This document shows positions 1-8,797 of a DNA stretch of 48,554 nt, one piece after another. A program made the position numbers and the translations under genes. Every line of letters starts with the position of its first letter. Position 1 is the stretch's first letter. The stretch lies in NCBI GenBank assembly GCA_013289145.1, contig JABDAM010000009.1, positions 1-48,554 of the forward strand. Direction: 5' to 3'. Source of the DNA: Alphaproteobacteria bacterium (GTDB lineage: Bacteria > Pseudomonadota > Alphaproteobacteria > UBA11073). Under the pieces are notes generated by a model that worked only from the letters and a program-made list of their open reading frames with translations, did not search any database and was not told the DNA's origin.

Positions 1-2
1 GC

Positions 3-2120
3 GGCGGGGGCGCGGCGATGGCGGATTTATTCTGGCAAACCCTGGGCCTGACGGCGCTGTTGCTGCCGCTCGCGCTGCTCAATTGGGGCTGGCGCATGAC
101 GCGCTGGGGGCAGTTGCCGTGGTGGCAGTTGAAATTGCCCGCGCTGGTGCTCGCCTTGATCACGGGGGCGATGTCGTTCGGTTCCTGGCCCCTGATGCTG
201 TGGGGCCGCGCGCCGATAGGCATTCCCGCGGGCGGCGTGATGGGCGCGATGTTATATGCCGCTCTGCCGGATGCGCTGGCATGGAAAATTCCGGTTTTGA
301 CCTTTATGCATTTAATCACGACCGGATTGTGCATGGCGGTTTTTGCGATCGCGCCGTGGAGGTTATGGCGCGGTTTGCTTGATCACATTTCAGCGATCAT
401 CGCCGTCTTTGCGCATAGCGCGCCGAAACTGCGCACGCACGTTGAAGACGCGGAAGAGCAAGAGGAAGAATTAGAAGAAGAAACCGACGAAGCGGAAGAG
501 GACGAAGAAGAACAACCCCGCCGCCGCGCCGCCAAGGTAAACACCCCCAAACCTAAAGCCGTGAAAAAAGCCCCGAAAAATGACAGGGCCCGCAAACAGC
601 GCGAGTTGCCGGAGGTGGGCGAGGAAACCTTTGAACTGCCGCCGCTGGAATTATTAACCGACGCGCCCGAAAGCAAAGGCACGAAGATCAGCAAAGAAGC
701 CCTGGCCCGCAACGCCGAAATGCTGATGAACGTCCTGGAAGAATTCGGCATCAACGGCGAGATTACCGAGGTGCATCCGGGCCCTGTCGTTACATTATAT
801 GAACTCCAGCCCGCGCCGGGCATTAAATCATCGCGCGTGATTTCACTGGCCGATGATATCGCGCGTTCCATGTCGGCCACCGCCGCGCGCGTGGCGGTCG
901 TGCCCGGACGCAATGTCATCGGGATTGAATTACCCAATGCGAGCCGTGAAACGGTTTGGCTGCGCGAACTCCTTGAAACCGATCCATATCAAAATCATGT
1001 GCTGAAGCTGCCGCTGGTGCTGGGTAAGGATATCGGCGGCGGGCCGATCATTGCGGACCTGGCGAAAATGCCGCATTTACTGGTGGCGGGAACGACGGGT
1101 TCGGGGAAATCCGTGGCCGTCAACGCGATGATTTTATCGCTGTTATATTGCATGACGCCCGAGCAATGCCGCCTGATTATGATCGACCCGAAAATGCTGG
1201 AACTGTCGATCTATGATGAAATTCCGCATTTGCTGACGCCGGTTGTGACGGAGCCGAAAAAAGCCATCGTCGCATTGAAATGGACCGTGCGCGAAATGGA
1301 AGACCGCTACCGCGCCATGTCGAAACTCGGCGTGCGCAACCTAGAAGGTTATAACCAGCGCATCGCCGAAGCGCGTAAAACCGGCGAAACGCTGTCACGC
1401 AAAGTGCAAACCGGTTTCGATCCCGACACGGGCAAACCCGTGTTTGAGGAACAACCGCTCGACCTTGTCGACCTCCCGCACATTGTTGTCGTCGTGGACG
1501 AATTCGCGGACCTGATGCTGGTAGCCGGAAAAGAAATCGAAGCCGCCATTCAGCGTCTCGCGCAAATGGCGCGCGCGGCGGGCATTCATTTGATTATGGC
1601 AACCCAGCGCCCATCGGTGGATGTGATCACGGGAACCATCAAGGCCAACTTCCCCACGCGTATTTCATTCCAGGTGACCAGCAAAATCGACAGCCGCACC
1701 ATTCTGGGCGAAGGCGGCGCGGAACAATTACTCGGCCAGGGTGATATGCTGTATATGGCTGCGGGCGGGCGTGTGACGCGCGTGCACGGGCCATTCGTGA
1801 AAGATTCCGAAGTTGAAAAAATCGTCGACTTTTTGAAATCCCAAGGCGCGCCGGAATATATCGAAGCTGTCACCGAAGATCCCGAAGAAGAAGGTGAAGG
1901 CGAAGAAGGCGGCGAGAGCGAAGCCCTAGACCCCATGTTCGACAAGGCCGTCGCCATCATCGCGCGCGAGGGTAAAGCCTCAACCTCCTTCATCCAGCGC
2001 CATCTGCAAATCGGCTACAACCGCGCCGCCCGCATTATGGAGGCGATGGAACGCCAAGGCATGGTCAGCGCCGCGAACGCGACGGGGAAACGGGAAATCT
2101 TCCTGCGCCAGGCAAGCTGA
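3..2120 (+). CDS. ftsK: DNA translocase FtsK, 5' end outside the window
   Basis: FtsK is the septum-anchored ATPase that pumps chromosome ends away from the division site and activates dimer resolution. The frame is already open at position 3 and reads Gly/Ala before the first ATG at 18. The residues after that ATG match the last N-terminal membrane segments of the family, so the true start probably lies upstream. Counting from the ATG at 18: hydrophobic segments at about 5-125, a very acidic linker at about 135-165 followed by a basic stretch, then the motor domain. Walker A is GTTGSGKS with Lys364 and Walker B is VVVDEF with Asp494. The last 70 residues form the winged-helix gamma domain (RAARIME, GKREIF). 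The end is intact. Identity is certain; only the start is missing. Confidence 0.95.
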   Translation, partial: GGGAAMADLFWQTLGLTALLLPLALLNWGWRMTRWGQLPWWQLKLPALVLALITGAMSFGSWPLMLWGRAPIGIPAGGVMGAMLYAALPDALAWKIPVLTFMHLITTGLCMAVFAIAPWRLWRGLLDHISAIIAVFAHSAPKLRTHVEDAEEQEEELEEETDEAEEDEEEQPRRRAAKVNTPKPKAVKKAPKNDRARKQRELPEVGEETFELPPLELLTDAPESKGTKISKEALARNAEMLMNVLEEFGINGEITEVHPGPVVTLYELQPAPGIKSSRVISLADDIARSMSATAARVAVVPGRNVIGIELPNASRETVWLRELLETDPYQNHVLKLPLVLGKDIGGGPIIADLAKMPHLLVAGTTGSGKSVAVNAMILSLLYCMTPEQCRLIMIDPKMLELSIYDEIPHLLTPVVTEPKKAIVALKWTVREMEDRYRAMSKLGVRNLEGYNQRIAEARKTGETLSRKVQTGFDPDTGKPVFEEQPLDLVDLPHIVVVVDEFADLMLVAGKEIEAAIQRLAQMARAAGIHLIMATQRPSVDVITGTIKANFPTRISFQVTSKIDSRTILGEGGAEQLLGQGDMLYMAAGGRVTRVHGPFVKDSEVEKIVDFLKSQGAPEYIEAVTEDPEEEGEGEEGGESEALDPMFDKAVAIIAREGKASTSFIQRHLQIGYNRAARIMEAMERQGMVSAANATGKREIFLRQAS

Positions 2121-2171
2121 TGAATTGCTGGCCCCCATGGACGATGGTATGATTGCGCCCAGGAGACTCAT

Positions 2172-3320
2172 TTGGGCTTACAGCAAAAGTTAACCCACTG
2201 GTGCAACGCTGGGATTATCACCTCCTCCCAGGTTGAAGCAATCCAAAGTTATGAATCCGGCCATGCGAAAACCGGCTGGCGTTATGGCCTTATCTTTCTG
2301 GCCGTCTTGGCGATTGGCGTTGGTTTCGCCCTGATCGTCGCATCCAACTGGGACGCTATTTCCTGGCAAATTAAACTGGGCCTGCATGCCGTTATTAATC
2401 TTGGTTTGGCGCTGTGGCTGATTAACCGTTATGATCGTATCAGCAGGAATATCGCACCCGATATGGTTGATGTGCCGCTTGAAATCGGCATCTTCTTTTT
2501 GTGGGTTTTGGTTTTGACCTTCATGGCTTTGAACGGCCAGATCTTTCAATTATCCGGCACGGCTGAGGAGCTGCTGCGCGTGTGGTTCTGGATCACCGCG
2601 CCAATGATCGCCTGGTTCGCGCGCAGCAAATACATTTTAACGCCTTTTGCGGCATTGCTTGGCTTTTATGTTTTTTATGAAATTGATCATTTCATTCGGC
2701 TTATTTATCAGCATGAATTGAACTGGCTTAACTATGCCTATGCTGTTTTTATTCCGGTCTTATTCTTTTGCGCTGGATCCGAATTACAACGGCATCATGT
2801 GAAACTTTTGCTTGGCCGGATTTTTATCATGCTTGCCACGGTCTTTGCAATTCTGGCGGCCAGCACCATGGCCAGCTTTACGCGCTGGTACGTGCCGGAA
2901 TCCGATATGGTCATGCGGACGCTGCCCTATGCGCTGATGCTGGCGATTTTGATTATCGGATTCATTCATCCCCGGTTTATCTTGCCGGAACAAAAAACCA
3001 GATTTCAACTTTTGTTGTTTGCAGGCGGGATTATTTTACTGCCCGGTATTCTGCCTTTCGCCAACACCGTTTTCTCGGCTTTGTTATTTACGGCTTTGTG
3101 GCTAGGGGTTGGTTATTACGGCAAGCGCGAAAACGAAGTTAAATTAGTCGATCTTTGCGTCGTCCTGATCGCCATTCGGATTTATGTCGCTTTTTGGGAA
3201 CTGTTCGGCACTATGCTGCAAACCGGCGTCGGATTAATTGCCGCGGGCGTAATTTTGCTTTGTTTTATTTATGCTTCTAACCGCATCCGGTTGAAATTGC
3301 GTAACTGGAGCCAGACATGA
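2172..3320 (+). CDS. DUF2157-type multi-pass membrane protein
   Basis: The 382-residue product begins with a soluble stretch of about 40 residues typical of DUF2157 (LTHWCNAGIITSSQVEAI), followed by many hydrophobic segments from about residue 40 to 375, so it is an inner-membrane protein. The best start is a TTG at 2172 because AGGAGA lies seven bases upstream; there is no good ATG. It overlaps the next gene (GDYXXLXY family) by four bases, ATGA, so the two are co-translated; this pairing is common for DUF2157 proteins. The biochemical function of the family is unknown. The pair sits between ftsK and lolA, which are often direct neighbours in alphaproteobacteria, and is bordered on the right by ftsK-tail debris. 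It may therefore be an insertion. Confidence 0.8.
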   Translation: MGLQQKLTHWCNAGIITSSQVEAIQSYESGHAKTGWRYGLIFLAVLAIGVGFALIVASNWDAISWQIKLGLHAVINLGLALWLINRYDRISRNIAPDMVDVPLEIGIFFLWVLVLTFMALNGQIFQLSGTAEELLRVWFWITAPMIAWFARSKYILTPFAALLGFYVFYEIDHFIRLIYQHELNWLNYAYAVFIPVLFFCAGSELQRHHVKLLLGRIFIMLATVFAILAASTMASFTRWYVPESDMVMRTLPYALMLAILIIGFIHPRFILPEQKTRFQLLLFAGGIILLPGILPFANTVFSALLFTALWLGVGYYGKRENEVKLVDLCVVLIAIRIYVAFWELFGTMLQTGVGLIAAGVILLCFIYASNRIRLKLRNWSQT

Positions 3321-3712
3321 AGCCATCCATCCAGCGCAGCATTGCTATGCTTTTCATTCTGCTGCCCGTGTTGGCGATTAGCGGTCAAGCCATTTTTCTT
3401 GCCGATCAGAAATTGCAGATCCCCGTACAGCAAGTGGTGATTACAGGTTATGATCCGCGCGATGCATTGATGGGCCATTATTTGAATTTCCGCTATGACT
3501 GGGATAATGCCGCCAGCCAAAAACCCCATCTGCCCTATTTGCCTGCGAACGGCAGGTTTTATATTCCGGAAAAGAACAGTTTAGCGCTAGAGCAAGCTTT
3601 GCGCGACCGCGCCAAGCAATGTAAAATAGCCTATCAAATCATTGCGCATGAAGTTCGCCCGGTTGATCTGTTAATCGATAACAAACCCTGGCGCGAAGCC
3701 ATTCAGAATTAA
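3317..3712 (+). CDS. GDYXXLXY-domain membrane-anchored protein
   Basis: A 131-residue protein with one N-terminal hydrophobic segment (about 9-28) that can act as signal anchor, leaving the rest in the periplasm. The family signature is visible at about 44-60, where GYDPRDALMGHYLNFRY fits the conserved G-D-x-x-x-G-x-Y-x-x-(F/L)-x-Y pattern. It starts inside the stop codon of the DUF2157 gene, and these two families usually travel together. The reaction or partner is unknown; an envelope complex of the two is the simplest inference. The coding sequence ends just before the degenerate ftsK-like DNA. Confidence 0.75.
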   Translation: MKPSIQRSIAMLFILLPVLAISGQAIFLADQKLQIPVQQVVITGYDPRDALMGHYLNFRYDWDNAASQKPHLPYLPANGRFYIPEKNSLALEQALRDRAKQCKIAYQIIAHEVRPVDLLIDNKPWREAIQN

Positions 3713-3724
3713 CCAAAACGCGGC

Positions 3725-3775
3725 CCACTCGGCGAATGCCGCAGGCAAACGCGAAATCTAACCTGCGCGAGGCGG
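3725..3775 (+). pseudogene. Eroded fragment of the ftsK 3' end (piece B)
   Basis: Read in the frame of GCG AAT GCC, this DNA encodes SANAAGKREI followed by a stop. The authentic FtsK end at 2060-2120 reads [13 protein letters not shown]. The DNA match continues past the stop (CCTGCGCGAGGC against CCTGCGCCAGGC). It is only the last few codons, has no gene upstream in frame and is not translated as such. It is best explained as a leftover of duplication or rearrangement at the ftsK 3' end. Confidence 0.6.
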
Positions 3776-3780
3776 GGTAA

Positions 3781-3963
3781 TTAACCGTTTGGCCCTTTAG
3801 ATAAGGTGCCCTGCGGCGCCGGCTTTAATCCAGACGTTCTTCTCGCGGCAGCCCAGCTATCTGGGGTTGGCTGTTCCGCTTGAACTAACCAGGTCCAAGG
3901 ACCCGATATTCTGATTTTTGAAGATTGCTGGTTATTGGCCTGACGCGGCGTTAGTACTGACAT
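3781..3963 (-). CDS. Small hypothetical protein, uncertain
   Basis: A 60-codon frame starting with ATG at 3963, with GGGAG about ten bases upstream. No known domain is seen. It contains GPWTWLV followed by PTPDSW. The minus-strand frame at 4143-4436 has a comparable GPWEIAV then PIPDAW arrangement, and both sit directly next to an ftsK-tail fragment. This could be one copy of a duplicated small gene or of its remains. It may not be expressed; the call rests on the SD-like sequence and the paired motif only. Confidence 0.25.
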   Translation of the reverse strand: MSVLTPRQANNQQSSKIRISGPWTWLVQAEQPTPDSWAAARRTSGLKPAPQGTLSKGPNG

Positions 3964-4083
3964 AGCGTAGATCTCCCTTGTCTGTGACTAGACTATATAT
4001 TTTTATTACTCTTCTTTCGCCAAAAGCAACATATTTTTTCGTCCCTCGGGATTATTTATGAAATAACCTAAAAACTCTATTTG

Positions 4084-4140
4084 TCAAACTCCGCCGCCCG
4101 CATTATGGAATGCCATAGAAGGCCAAGGCATGGCCAGGCA
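4084..4140 (+). pseudogene. Eroded fragment of the ftsK 3' end (piece A)
   Basis: Translation gives NSAARIME and, after a one-base frame change, AIEGQGMAR. Authentic FtsK at about 2017-2070 reads [17 protein letters not shown]. Seventeen bases, GCCGCCCGCATTATGGA, are identical to the real gene. The piece corresponds to FtsK residues just before those kept in piece B at 3725-3775, yet lies downstream of it, so the two are not one simple truncated copy. It is non-functional by length and frameshift. Confidence 0.65.
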
Positions 4141-4142
4141 GG

Positions 4143-4436
4143 CTAAGGTGTCTGGTCAAAAGTTTGACGTTGATGGCGGTCTACGCCAATGGCATTCCAG
4201 TAATCGCGGGTCATCCAAGCGTCTGGAATTGGATCAGATTTAACCCCCAGAACAGCTATCTCCCAAGGACCATAAGAGCGCTGCTTAGGCTTTGGAGGCC
4301 GACGACGAAAACTGCGACGGCGAAAAGCAATTATGCTCCCGACTAACGCTAAGTTTGGAAATATACTTCTAGGTAGAACTGCGGTCGCCATATATTCTAA
4401 CAATAAACAATAAAAAACCTGTCCCCTGTCAAACAT
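4143..4436 (-). CDS. Hypothetical frame, possible degenerate paralogue
   Basis: A 97-codon frame with no clear ribosome-binding site and a short, very basic middle section (RRRSFRRRPPKPKQR). Its C-terminal half carries GPWEIAVLG and PIPDAW, resembling the smaller minus-strand frame at 3781-3963. Each frame lies immediately beyond an ftsK-tail fragment, suggesting that a unit of ftsK end plus small convergent gene was duplicated. Whether either is expressed is unknown. The rest of 3713-4490 shows no other gene, repeat array or RNA that I can recognise. Confidence 0.2.
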   Translation of the reverse strand: MFDRGQVFYCLLLEYMATAVLPRSIFPNLALVGSIIAFRRRSFRRRPPKPKQRSYGPWEIAVLGVKSDPIPDAWMTRDYWNAIGVDRHQRQTFDQTP

Positions 4437-4490
4437 TATCTGACTAAAAAGTCATTTGCCAAATCTCATCGCCGCGCCTAGGTTTGGAGC

Positions 4491-5096
4491 ATGAAAAAAC
4501 TGCTCATTTTATTGGCTTTTCTTGCCTCTTGCCTCTTGCCTCTCACCTCTCATGCGGCGGCCCTGACTGCGCAAGACCAATCCGACCTTCAGCGCATCGA
4601 GAGCTACATGAACGCTATGCCGCCGGTGCGGGCGGAGTTTGTTCAGCAAACCTCGGACGGACAGGTGTTTAACGGCCAGTTCTGGCTCCAGCGCCCCGGG
4701 CGGCTGCGTTTTGAATATGCGCCGCCGAATAATAATTATATTGTGGCCGACGGCGCCTTTATCCATTTCTGGGACGCGAAAATGCATAACGCCACCGACG
4801 CGCCTATCGGCCAGACGCTGGCGGATTTTATCCTGAAGGACCATATCACCTTTGATAATGACGTGATCGTTACCGGCGTGCAGCGCCAATCAGGATTGCT
4901 TTATGTCACGCTGGTGCAATCGGCTGATCCGAACGCAGGCAGCCTGACCTTGGTATTTGAAGACCAACCGCTGCAACTGCGGCAATGGACGGTAACGGAT
5001 CCGACCGGCCGCACGAGCAATGTCACGCTCGTTAATCCCACTGCGGGAGATCATTTCGATCCGCGTTTGTTTGTTTTTAATCCGGCGAAGAAATAG
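4491..5096 (+). CDS. lolA: Outer-membrane lipoprotein carrier protein LolA
   Basis: LolA receives lipoproteins from LolCDE in the inner membrane and carries them across the periplasm. The 201-residue product has a clean Sec signal peptide (MKKLL, hydrophobic core, cleavage after SHA-A near residue 22). The mature part begins with the family pattern of a helix, then AEFVQQTSDGQVFNGQFWLQRPGRLRFEY at about 43-70, the conserved beta-strand region with the R-P-G-R-x-R-F-x-Y signature. Length fits the family. GGAG directly precedes the ATG. It converges on, and overlaps by 20 bases, the amine oxidase gene on the other strand. Confidence 0.9.
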   Translation: MKKLLILLAFLASCLLPLTSHAAALTAQDQSDLQRIESYMNAMPPVRAEFVQQTSDGQVFNGQFWLQRPGRLRFEYAPPNNNYIVADGAFIHFWDAKMHNATDAPIGQTLADFILKDHITFDNDVIVTGVQRQSGLLYVTLVQSADPNAGSLTLVFEDQPLQLRQWTVTDPTGRTSNVTLVNPTAGDHFDPRLFVFNPAKK

Positions 5097-6298
5097 ATAA
5101 AATGTCCTGTGCCGCGCGGCGGCCGGATAGGAAAGCCGCGGTAATGGTTGTGGCGTATTCGATATCAAACGCCTCACCCGCGAAAAAGATTTTATCGGCC
5201 ACCGCTTGGCCTGCACGCTTGCGCGTATCCGCCGCCGCACCAGGGCGCAAGGCCGAATAGGCGCCGCGCGTAAACTGATCCGCATGCCAGACGGCCGGGT
5301 AATACCATTCGATATTGTCGCGCTGACAAGCGGGATTTAGTTCAGACAAATGTTCCAATAACGCCGCAATCGCATCGTCCTGCGGCATTTGTTCCAATTG
5401 CCGCGCCCAATTGCCGCCCGCTACAACCAGCCAAAGATCTGGATTTTCTTGCGGCCAGATTTCCAACCGCGCTTCGCCCTTTTCCCAATAAACCGGTCCT
5501 GCCAGCGCGGGCGCGCGGCGCCAGCAGAAAAAAATATTTATCCAATAGGCCCATATGAAGTTGCGCCAACGCGGCAGATTGTTCCGGCGGCAGCGGCGGC
5601 GTGAATTGAATCGCGCCCGTGTTCAAAATGCCGATGGAGGTTGTAACAATCGCATAGTCCGCGGTGAAATTTTGCTGCGGCGTAGTGATTTGAATTTGAT
5701 CGCCTGTAAAATTGATTGCACTAACTGCGCAATCATAAACGATATTCAACCCGGCCGCATAATTTTGCAAAAATTCATCCCACCCGCCCGTGATGACGGC
5801 GAATTCGCCGGTTTCATGTTGATCCGCCACGTCATGCACGGACAATTCCGTCAGGTCACAGCCGGTTTCCGTCGGCCCCGCCAGCATTTGCAGCGCGATT
5901 TTCTCCAGCGGGTTTTTGCGCGCCGTATAAAATTCATTTACCGCGCCGGTATAATGGCCTTGCTGTAATTCACGCGGCGCGGCGACGATAAAATCTGAAA
6001 TCATTTTTTGTTCGACATCCGACAATTTTTTGCCGTTGTAATAAACAGTGCGCGTGGCGTCCAAAGGCGCCCATTTCAAGCCATGCTTCGCGGCCACGGC
6101 GGCAAAGGGATTATCGGCAACTGAACCCTGGATAAATCCCGCGCCCAAATCCAACCGCGTGCCGTTATGCGTCATGGTGCGGCAACGCCCGCCTGTTTCG
6201 CCCACGGCCTCTAAAATCAGAACGTTGTACTGACCGCTGAGTTCCCGCGCCGCCGTCAGGCCTGCAATTCCGGCGCCAATGATGGCGACGGTTTTCAA
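5077..6298 (-). pseudogene. Flavin amine oxidase (polyamine-oxidase-like), frameshifted
   Basis: The N-terminal part starts at TTG 6298 and has the FAD-binding Rossmann motif IIGAGIAGL (about 6-14) and the flavin monoamine oxidase pattern ETGGRCRT. Reading runs correctly to MGLLDKYFF and then breaks at a run of seven T on the coding strand near 5528-5534. Removing one T continues with WRRAPALAGPVYWEKGEARLEIW into the frame ending at 5077, which holds the C-terminal motif FFAGEAFD and ATTITAAFLSGRRAA. Repaired, the protein would be about 400 residues, normal for the family. It begins one base after the stop of an aminopropyltransferase gene, so a polyamine substrate is a fair inference. The break may be a true mutation, a slippage switch or a homopolymer sequencing error. 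Confidence 0.75.
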
Positions 6299-6299
6299 G

Positions 6300-7211
6300 T
6301 TAGGCTTTCTGCATCATCGCGCGCACGGAATTGGGCAGCGCGAAAGATGCGACATGCATGTCTGGATTATAATATTTGGTTTGAATGCCACTGGCATCAT
6401 AACGCTGCTGGATTGCCGTAAGGGGTTGCCGGCGCAGCGCCGCGTCGTCCGTCGCCCAGCCGAAAAACGTATCACCACCCCAATAAAGCGGAATGGCCGA
6501 GCGGAAAAACGATACATCGGCGTAATGCCTGCGCAGCGCGCGTGCGACGGTGGTGACCAGCATTTCGTCGGCGTACTTCACGAAATCCGTGGCGTTTTGA
6601 TTGACGAAAATCCCGCCGGGATTCAGGCGTTGTTTCGCAAGGCGGAAAAATTCATCTTCAAACAAAACGCGGCCGGGGCCATAAGCATCGGTTGAATCCA
6701 CAATGATGACATCAAATGTTTCATGCGTATTGCGGACAAAATCAAAGCCGTCGCCGATTTTGATTTCCGCGCGCGGATCGTCAAAGGCGCCGCCGCAGAT
6801 CGCCGGAATATATTGTTTCACCAGGCGCGGCACCGCCGCGTCAATTTCCGCCAGTACGGCGCGTGTCACGCCTTTGTGATCGAGTACGCAGCGCAGAATG
6901 CCGCCGTCGCCGCCACCGATGATTAAAACCGATTTCACATGGCCATGCGCAAACATGGGAATATGCGCCATCATTTCATGATAAGTGGCCTCATCGCCTT
7001 CCGACGTTTGCGAAATCCCGTCAGAGCCCAGCACGCGACCCAAAATCGGGTTTTCAAAGACCGTCAGTTTTTGGAACGGCGTTTGTTCTTCAGCCAGCAC
7101 GCGGCTTTGGTACAGGCGCAATTCACCCAGATCATGCACCTGGGGATGCAAACCGCCGCCATAAACTTCCGGCTTTGCTGTTTCCAGTTTTCCAGCCGTT
7201 TGTGTCATCAC
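6300..7211 (-). CDS. speE: Aminopropyltransferase, spermidine-synthase family
   Basis: Transfers an aminopropyl group from decarboxylated AdoMet to a polyamine acceptor. The 303-residue protein carries the family landmarks: the acceptor-site region SQTSEGDEATYHEMMAH, the nucleotide-binding GGGDGG at about 98-103, an acidic AEID for the donor, and DSTDAYGPG. The usual DSTDP is changed to DSTDA, which may bear on acceptor choice. ATGATG start with AGAGGG upstream. It is the second gene of a minus-strand operon, 25 bases after the SpeD-SpeE fusion and one base before the amine oxidase. Which polyamine it makes cannot be read from the sequence. Confidence 0.88.
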   Translation of the reverse strand: MMTQTAGKLETAKPEVYGGGLHPQVHDLGELRLYQSRVLAEEQTPFQKLTVFENPILGRVLGSDGISQTSEGDEATYHEMMAHIPMFAHGHVKSVLIIGGGDGGILRCVLDHKGVTRAVLAEIDAAVPRLVKQYIPAICGGAFDDPRAEIKIGDGFDFVRNTHETFDVIIVDSTDAYGPGRVLFEDEFFRLAKQRLNPGGIFVNQNATDFVKYADEMLVTTVARALRRHYADVSFFRSAIPLYWGGDTFFGWATDDAALRRQPLTAIQQRYDASGIQTKYYNPDMHVASFALPNSVRAMMQKA

Positions 7212-7236
7212 ACGCCCTCTTGCTCAGACAAATCTT

Positions 7237-8502
7237 TTAAGCCGCCTTGCGAATGGCATTCGCATTGCCCGCCATGATTTCCTGAACCCATTTCGGCAAG
7301 GCGAAAGCGGCCAAATGCAATTGCGGCGTATAGTGGCGCATGTCGAGTTTGTATTCCTGCATGCGCGCCTCTAGCTGTTCCAGCGTCGGCAATTTGAATT
7401 CCTTCGCGTTCACGCCAAAGCCCAGCGCCATCGAACCGCCGTAATAAGTCGGCACGGTTGCCAGATAACATTGCCCCAGCAAACCAAGCTGCCGCCAGAA
7501 TGCCGAAGTCTGCGCCAGTTCCGCCGCCTGGAAAAACGGCACGCCGTTTTGCGTCGAAATCGTGCCGCCGGGTTTCAGCGCGCGCTGACACATCTGGTAA
7601 AATTCCAGACCGAACAAAGCCTCCGCCGCGCCGAATGGATCGGTGGAATCGACGATGATCGCGTCGTATTTTTCCGTCGTGTCCTTCATGAATTTGAAGG
7701 CATCCTGGATCAGCAAATTCGCGCGCGAATCTTTGTAAATCGCGCCGGCGTTGTTGAGCGTCGGCATATGTTTGACGCACTGGTCCACCACCATCTGGTC
7801 GATTTCCACCATGTCGGCGCGTTTCAGCGTGGGGTATTTGAGCGCCTCGCGCAGACAGCCGCCATCGCCGCCGCCCACGATCAGCACATGTTCCGGCGCG
7901 TGGGGCAAAGACATGATCGGCACATGCGCGATCATTTCGTGATAGGTGAATTCATCGTTCTGCGTCGTTTGGATAATGTTATCGAGCGTCAGGACACGGC
8001 CGAGTTCCTTGTTCTGCAGAATGGAAACTTTTTGATAATCGCTTTGGCCTTCGAACAGCACGTCATCGACCGCGAAACCCTGATAGTTGCGGCTGCCGTA
8101 GAGGTTTTCCTGGAACGTTTCGCCGCGGTTGAAATTCTTGATCCGCGCGATTTCGGGTTGGAAAAACTGCTTGGTGACTTCCAGCGCCTTTTGCTCGTCA
8201 AAATCACGGCAGGAGAAAATATCGATATAAACTTCGCCTAAATTCTCCGCGAAATGCGCGCAGATGTTGGAAGTTTCGATCAGCTGGACAAACGTATAAC
8301 CCGCGGTTTCCGTTTTATGCGTGGCAAAATGTTCCAATTGCGGCTTGCCGTAAGCGACCATATCAATCGCCTTCACCAGCTCGCGCCCCCAGGCGAGAAT
8401 GTTTTCGCCGTCCGAAATTTTCTCTTTCGGGCAACCCGACAGGTCCAGCACCAAATGCTGCCCCCACATTTTATTTTTGCTGCCCATTACCGCGTTTGCC
8501 AT
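7237..8502 (-). CDS. S-adenosylmethionine decarboxylase-spermidine synthase fusion
   Basis: A 421-residue two-domain enzyme. Residues about 11-118 are an AdoMet decarboxylase: HLVLDLSGC strand, then LIETSNICAHF with Ser78 in the place of the serine that self-cleaves to the pyruvoyl cofactor, and IDIFSC with Cys98. Residues about 135-415 are a complete aminopropyltransferase with TYHEM, GGGDGG at 210-215, VEID and DSTDPFG. Together they would make decarboxylated AdoMet and use it at once. Such fusions are known in bacteria. The residue before the processing serine is Thr rather than the Glu of the classical short SpeD, and the tryptophan-proline after it is absent, so the decarboxylase domain is a divergent subtype. 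It is first in its operon, behind a promoter at 8532-8560. Confidence 0.88.
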   Translation of the reverse strand: MANAVMGSKNKMWGQHLVLDLSGCPKEKISDGENILAWGRELVKAIDMVAYGKPQLEHFATHKTETAGYTFVQLIETSNICAHFAENLGEVYIDIFSCRDFDEQKALEVTKQFFQPEIARIKNFNRGETFQENLYGSRNYQGFAVDDVLFEGQSDYQKVSILQNKELGRVLTLDNIIQTTQNDEFTYHEMIAHVPIMSLPHAPEHVLIVGGGDGGCLREALKYPTLKRADMVEIDQMVVDQCVKHMPTLNNAGAIYKDSRANLLIQDAFKFMKDTTEKYDAIIVDSTDPFGAAEALFGLEFYQMCQRALKPGGTISTQNGVPFFQAAELAQTSAFWRQLGLLGQCYLATVPTYYGGSMALGFGVNAKEFKLPTLEQLEARMQEYKLDMRHYTPQLHLAAFALPKWVQEIMAGNANAIRKAA

Positions 8503-8531
8503 GTCCTGCCCCTTGGTAGAATTGAAGGGGT

Positions 8532-8560
8532 GATATAGGGCTTTTAGCCTGGGATTACAA
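8532..8560 (-). promoter_or_regulatory. Candidate sigma-70 promoter of the polyamine operon
   Basis: On the minus strand, TTGTAA (8555-8560) and TATATC (8532-8537) are separated by 17 bases and lie about 30 bases upstream of the ATG of the fusion gene. Spacing is ideal and the -10 is a fair match. No operator is obvious. Confidence 0.5.
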
Positions 8561-8593
8561 GAATTTTTTAAGCTTGAACGCCGCCGCAGAATG

Positions 8594-8797
8594 TTACGAT
8601 CGATGTTTTTTTATTCGCTCATAGCGCTGCTTGCTACCCTCGGCGCAGCGCTCATCCTTTTCCGCCTCAGCCATGGCTGATTTAGACAGGAATGGCTTCA
8701 GGATAGCCGCCGTAACGGCTTTTAACTTCTCGTTGAGCTGCTCGCGTGACGGCTGCCGGGATGTGTCCTGTGGTGCTGAAGTGTTGTTTCGGGTCAT
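8594..8797 (-). CDS. Small hypothetical protein overlapping its upstream neighbour
   Basis: A 67-residue, highly charged, probably helical protein. I place the start at ATG 8797 because TTGGAGAAGCCT stands just before it. The first 115 bases overlap, in another frame, the 3' end of the larger gene ending at 8682. The overlap is long for genuine neighbours, so either this gene is spurious or it is translationally coupled from inside the upstream gene. No domain recognised. Confidence 0.4.
   Translation of the reverse strand: MTRNNTSAPQDTSRQPSREQLNEKLKAVTAAILKPFLSKSAMAEAEKDERCAEGSKQRYERIKKHRS

Noticed and set aside
383-937. Serine-rich minus-strand frame opposite ftsK
   Set aside because: It is the antisense of the acidic GAA/GAG-rich FtsK linker, which yields Ser codons on the other strand. 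No ribosome-binding site.
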